This document shows, piece by piece, positions 61,628 through 64,000 of a stretch of 64,000 bases of DNA. Source of the stretch: an uncultured Eubacteriales bacterium (GTDB taxonomy: Bacteria; Bacillota; Clostridia; Oscillospirales; UBA644); NCBI GenBank assembly GCA_905207625.1, contig CAJLLT010000007.1, positions 1 to 64,000 on the forward strand, written 5' to 3'. A program made the translations under genes and the position numbers. A model generated the notes under the pieces. The model did no database searches. It saw only the letters and a list, made by a program, of their open reading frames with translations, and was not told the origin of the DNA. The first letter of the stretch is position 1. Every line of letters starts with the position of its first letter.

Positions 61628-61657
61628 TTATTTTCCAACAATTACGGAGGATACAGG

Positions 61658-62776
61658 ATGAAAACCGCAGGAATAGTCGCAGAATTCAACCCATTTCATC
61701 AGGGGCACCGATATCTTATCCAACAGGCCCGCAGTCACGGAGCGGATAATATCATCTGCGTAATGAGCGGAAATTTCGTCCAGAGGTGTGAACCCGCCTT
61801 TTTTGAAAAACATATACGCGCAAAATCCGCCGTGGATAACGGCGCCGATCTGGTAATAGAACTCCCCTTCCGGTTTTCCGTGGCGTCCGCGGAAAAATTT
61901 GCACGGGGTGCCGTTTACCTTTTATCGGAATGCGGCATTGACACCCTTGCCTTCGGCAGCGAGTGCGGTGACAGAGAAAGGCTGAAAAACATCGCATATA
62001 CTTTGCTGGATGCGGACAATTCGGAAGAATTCAGAAACGAACTGAAAAAAGGGATATCTTTTGCTTCGGCAAGGAATAACATACTTCGCAGACACGGCAT
62101 CGACCTTTCGTTACCCAATGATATTCTCGCAGTTGAATACATCAAAGCCCTCACGGTACTCGGTTATGATGCGGACATCTTTACGGTCAGACGCACCGAT
62201 GACTACCTGTCATCCGCCTCTGAAATCAGAAGTAATCTGCTTGGGGGTGAATACGGCATCCTTACGGAAGATCTGAAAAAAGAAATATATTCTTCGCGGG
62301 CACCGGCACAGATGGATAATATTGAAAAAATCCTCATAGCATTTCTGAGAAATGCAACGGAAAAAGACATGGAAAATGTTTATGCGGTCAATACAGAGGA
62401 AGGCATGCATAAACGGCTTCTTGCGGCAGGCAAGGAAACATGTCTGGAAGATGTTTTCAATGCGGTCAAGACGAAACGTTTTGCCTTTTCCGCGGTTAAG
62501 AGAGCCTTGATTTCCGCCTATTTCAGGTTGCCGGATGATGACACCCTTCCCCCTTACATACGAATCCTTGCAATGAACGACAAGGGCAGAGCTATTGTCC
62601 GGAATATGCGTAAAAAAACGGATCTTCCCATTGTCTCGAATCTTTCAAAATTACGGCAGGAGCCCGAATGTTCAGTCTTTGCGGATGAGGAGAGACGGGC
62701 AACGGATCTGTTCAATCTTGCCCTGCCTGTCCCGGGACGGGGAATGACGGAATTCACGGACAAAACCTCTTTCTGA
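61658..62776 (+). CDS. tmcAL: tRNA(Met) cytidine acetate ligase
   Basis: The 372-residue nucleotidyltransferase-type protein matches TmcAL, which uses ATP and acetate to make N4-acetylcytidine at the wobble base of elongator tRNA-Met. The HIGH-like motif is NPFHQGHRYL (residues 11-20), followed by MSGNFVQRCEPAFFEKHIRA and AFGSECGD. The start at 61658 follows GGAGG. The gene lies directly behind tRNA-Met(CAT), its substrate. Confidence 0.93.
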   Translation: MKTAGIVAEFNPFHQGHRYLIQQARSHGADNIICVMSGNFVQRCEPAFFEKHIRAKSAVDNGADLVIELPFRFSVASAEKFARGAVYLLSECGIDTLAFGSECGDRERLKNIAYTLLDADNSEEFRNELKKGISFASARNNILRRHGIDLSLPNDILAVEYIKALTVLGYDADIFTVRRTDDYLSSASEIRSNLLGGEYGILTEDLKKEIYSSRAPAQMDNIEKILIAFLRNATEKDMENVYAVNTEEGMHKRLLAAGKETCLEDVFNAVKTKRFAFSAVKRALISAYFRLPDDDTLPPYIRILAMNDKGRAIVRNMRKKTDLPIVSNLSKLRQEPECSVFADEERRATDLFNLALPVPGRGMTEFTDKTSF

Positions 62777-62813
62777 AATAATATTGAAAAACGGGTTTTT
62801 GACCGCACAAATA

Positions 62814-62842
62814 TTGACATCAATACAAAAATATGCTATAAT
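62814..62842 (+). promoter_or_regulatory. Sigma-A promoter of the DUF4380-like gene
   Basis: TTGACA, 17-bp spacer, TATAAT: full consensus. Confidence 0.82.
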
Positions 62843-62875
62843 TCATATAAATATAATATACTGTTGAGGTGTGCC

Positions 62876-63808
62876 ATGAACTGCAAAGAAATTACTTACA
62901 AAAACTACGGCAGATGCCTGGAAATGACTAACGGAACGGTCGAACTCGTCGTTACCCTTGACCTCGGTCCGAGAATCATCAGGTACGGTTTCTGCGGCAA
63001 AGATAACATGCTGTACGAAGATATTGCAAGAGAATCCAGATACGAAAAAGAAGACCTTAAGGAAATGTTCGGAGAGAAAGCCGTTTGGTATAACTACGGC
63101 GGACACAGACTCTGGATCGCTCCCGAAACAACCGAAACTTATTTCCCGGACAATAATCCGGTAGATTATGAAATATCCGAGGAGGATAATACGGTTTATT
63201 TTTCCTGCGACATTCAGGAACAGACCGGACTTCAGTTTACCACTGTCGTTACCCTTCAGCCTGAAGGTTCCGATGTGAAAATAACTCATTTTATCACTAA
63301 CTGCAGTGGCGAATCCCTCAAATTCGCACCTTGGGCAATCACTGTTCTTGACCGGGGCGGCGTGGAAATAATCCCCTGGAACGACACCGACACTGTTCTT
63401 CTGCCCAACAGAACCGTCCGTGCCTGGCCTTACACAAACTTTGCCGATCACAGACTGAATATGGGCAAAAAATTCATGACACTCTCCTCTGATACCACAG
63501 ATCAGGCTATAAAGCTGGGTGTTGACCTGGAAAAAGGTACTGTCGCATATGTAAACAAGGGTATGATGTTTGTAAAGTCCTTCCGTCATTATCCCGATAC
63601 CGAATACCCCGATAACGGATGCTCTCTTGAGACCTACACCTGCAAAATATTCCTTGAATGCGAAACTCTCGGTGAATATGGCAGCAAGCCGGACGGAAGC
63701 ACGGTTTCTCACACCGAATACTGGTCTCTTTATGACAATGTCACACTCAAAGACCCCAGAGACGAAGCCGAGCTTGAAAAGCTTTTTGACGAACACGACC
63801 TTATCTGA
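62876..63808 (+). CDS. DUF4380-like / mutarotase-fold protein, unknown function
   Basis: The 310-residue protein has no signal peptide and a beta-rich makeup. Segments such as LVVTLDLGPRIIRYGF and YGGHRLWIAPETTETYFPDNNPVDY resemble DUF4380 and galactose-mutarotase-like sugar-binding folds. That assignment is by eye and moderate. The start at 62876 has GAGGTG upstream; a TTG four codons earlier overlaps the site. It has its own strong promoter and runs towards pyrH. Confidence 0.75.
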   Translation: MNCKEITYKNYGRCLEMTNGTVELVVTLDLGPRIIRYGFCGKDNMLYEDIARESRYEKEDLKEMFGEKAVWYNYGGHRLWIAPETTETYFPDNNPVDYEISEEDNTVYFSCDIQEQTGLQFTTVVTLQPEGSDVKITHFITNCSGESLKFAPWAITVLDRGGVEIIPWNDTDTVLLPNRTVRAWPYTNFADHRLNMGKKFMTLSSDTTDQAIKLGVDLEKGTVAYVNKGMMFVKSFRHYPDTEYPDNGCSLETYTCKIFLECETLGEYGSKPDGSTVSHTEYWSLYDNVTLKDPRDEAELEKLFDEHDLI

Positions 63809-63849
63809 TAATGAAGGAGACGGTCGGCTGAAGTCGGCCCTGGATTGAA

Positions 63850-64000
63850 ATGAGCGATCAAATCAAATATCAGCGTATACTTGTTAAACTCAGTGGCGAA
63901 GCTCTTGCCGGAAGTAACGGACACGGCATAGATTTTGCAAATGCGGAAACCATTTGCCGTAATATAAAGACCTGCCTGGAACTTGGTGTTGAAACGGCTA
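63850..64000 (+). CDS. pyrH: UMP kinase, N-terminal part (cut by window end)
   Basis: The first 50 residues are visible. QRILVKLSGEALAG (residues 8-21) is the phosphate-binding opening of bacterial UMP kinases. The gene continues past the window. Its ATG has no good ribosome binding site; GGAG lies over 30 bases upstream, with a six-codon open frame (63811-63831) after it that could couple translation. The usual tsf-pyrH-frr order is not seen on this side. Confidence 0.9.
   Translation, partial: MSDQIKYQRILVKLSGEALAGSNGHGIDFANAETICRNIKTCLELGVETA

Noticed and set aside
62843..63796. 317-codon open frame antisense to the DUF4380-like gene
   Set aside because: The plus-strand gene has a consensus promoter and ribosome binding site; the antisense frame has neither.
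1..64000. CRISPR arrays, insertion sequences, prophage or integrated elements
   Set aside because: No regularly spaced direct repeats, transposase, integrase or phage structural genes were seen; gene content and start signals look uniform.

Overview
The window is a stretch of bacterial chromosome that most resembles an uncultured, endospore-forming member of the Clostridia (Firmicutes), probably related to gut Oscillospirales or Christensenellales. The order-level placement is inference. The evidence is the sporulation gene set (SpoVB/MurJ-like flippase, HU, RqcP, YabP, YabQ, DivIC, SpoVT, a SpoIIQ-like M23 protein, a SpoIIM-like protein, a CotF-like protein), strong purine-rich Shine-Dalgarno sites, many consensus sigma-A promoters with 17-bp spacers, and several exported proteins with Thr-Glu-Pro linkers after the membrane anchor. 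No prophage, insertion sequence, CRISPR array or rRNA was seen. Most of the window is housekeeping.

Layout, left half (mostly minus strand). 0-7 kb: an operon of a cyclophilin, two tandem beta-helix exoproteins and a DUF4838 lipoprotein. 7-12.8 kb: a GT2-GtrA glycosyltransferase, a D,D-carboxypeptidase, mannose-6-phosphate isomerase, a serine beta-lactamase-like protein and a CotF-like protein. 12.8-17.6 kb: a five-gene Na+-pumping decarboxylase operon holding both a 12S-type and a 5S-type carboxyltransferase around one biotin carrier. 17.8-22 kb: a potABCD polyamine importer. 22-28.6 kb: a pseudouridine synthase, a ROK glucokinase, a cell-wall amidase, YesL/SpoIIM-like membrane proteins and an alanine:sodium symporter. 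28.7-32.5 kb: the yab sporulation/division cluster.

Right half (mostly plus strand, from 32.9 kb). DUF1015 and folD; YegP; gltX-glnS; tRNA-Leu and tRNA-Gly; a CotH/lamin-tail exoprotein; tepA-ylzJ; hflX; serC-serA; the SpoIIQ-like protein; an SPFH/NfeD pair (minus); DUF3343 with a cysteine desulfurase; the cyclic-di-AMP operon cdaA-cdaR with a FAD protein, RseC and a CHAP protein; a MecA-like adaptor; spoVT; an Mrp ATPase; queG-rnhA (minus); a zinc-ribbon membrane protein; a Fur regulator with an HD protein; tRNA-Met and tRNA-Glu followed by tmcAL; a DUF4380-like protein; and the start of pyrH.

The most unusual things found are: (i) two copies, 52 kb apart, of an approximately 80-nt repeat that folds into a cloverleaf (outer stem plus three hairpins) fused to the -10 box of a promoter, with conserved ends but different, self-complementary stems; (ii) hairpins whose 3' arm contains the Shine-Dalgarno site of a sporulation gene (yabP, the SpoIIQ-like gene, and more weakly the SpoIIM-like and CotF-like genes); (iii) a candidate C-rich small RNA of about 97 nt with its own promoter and terminator; and (iv) a switch of gene polarity at about 32.5-33 kb near a gene-free AT-rich stretch with DnaA-box-like motifs. 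All coordinates, promoters and hairpins were read by eye; no search or folding program was run.
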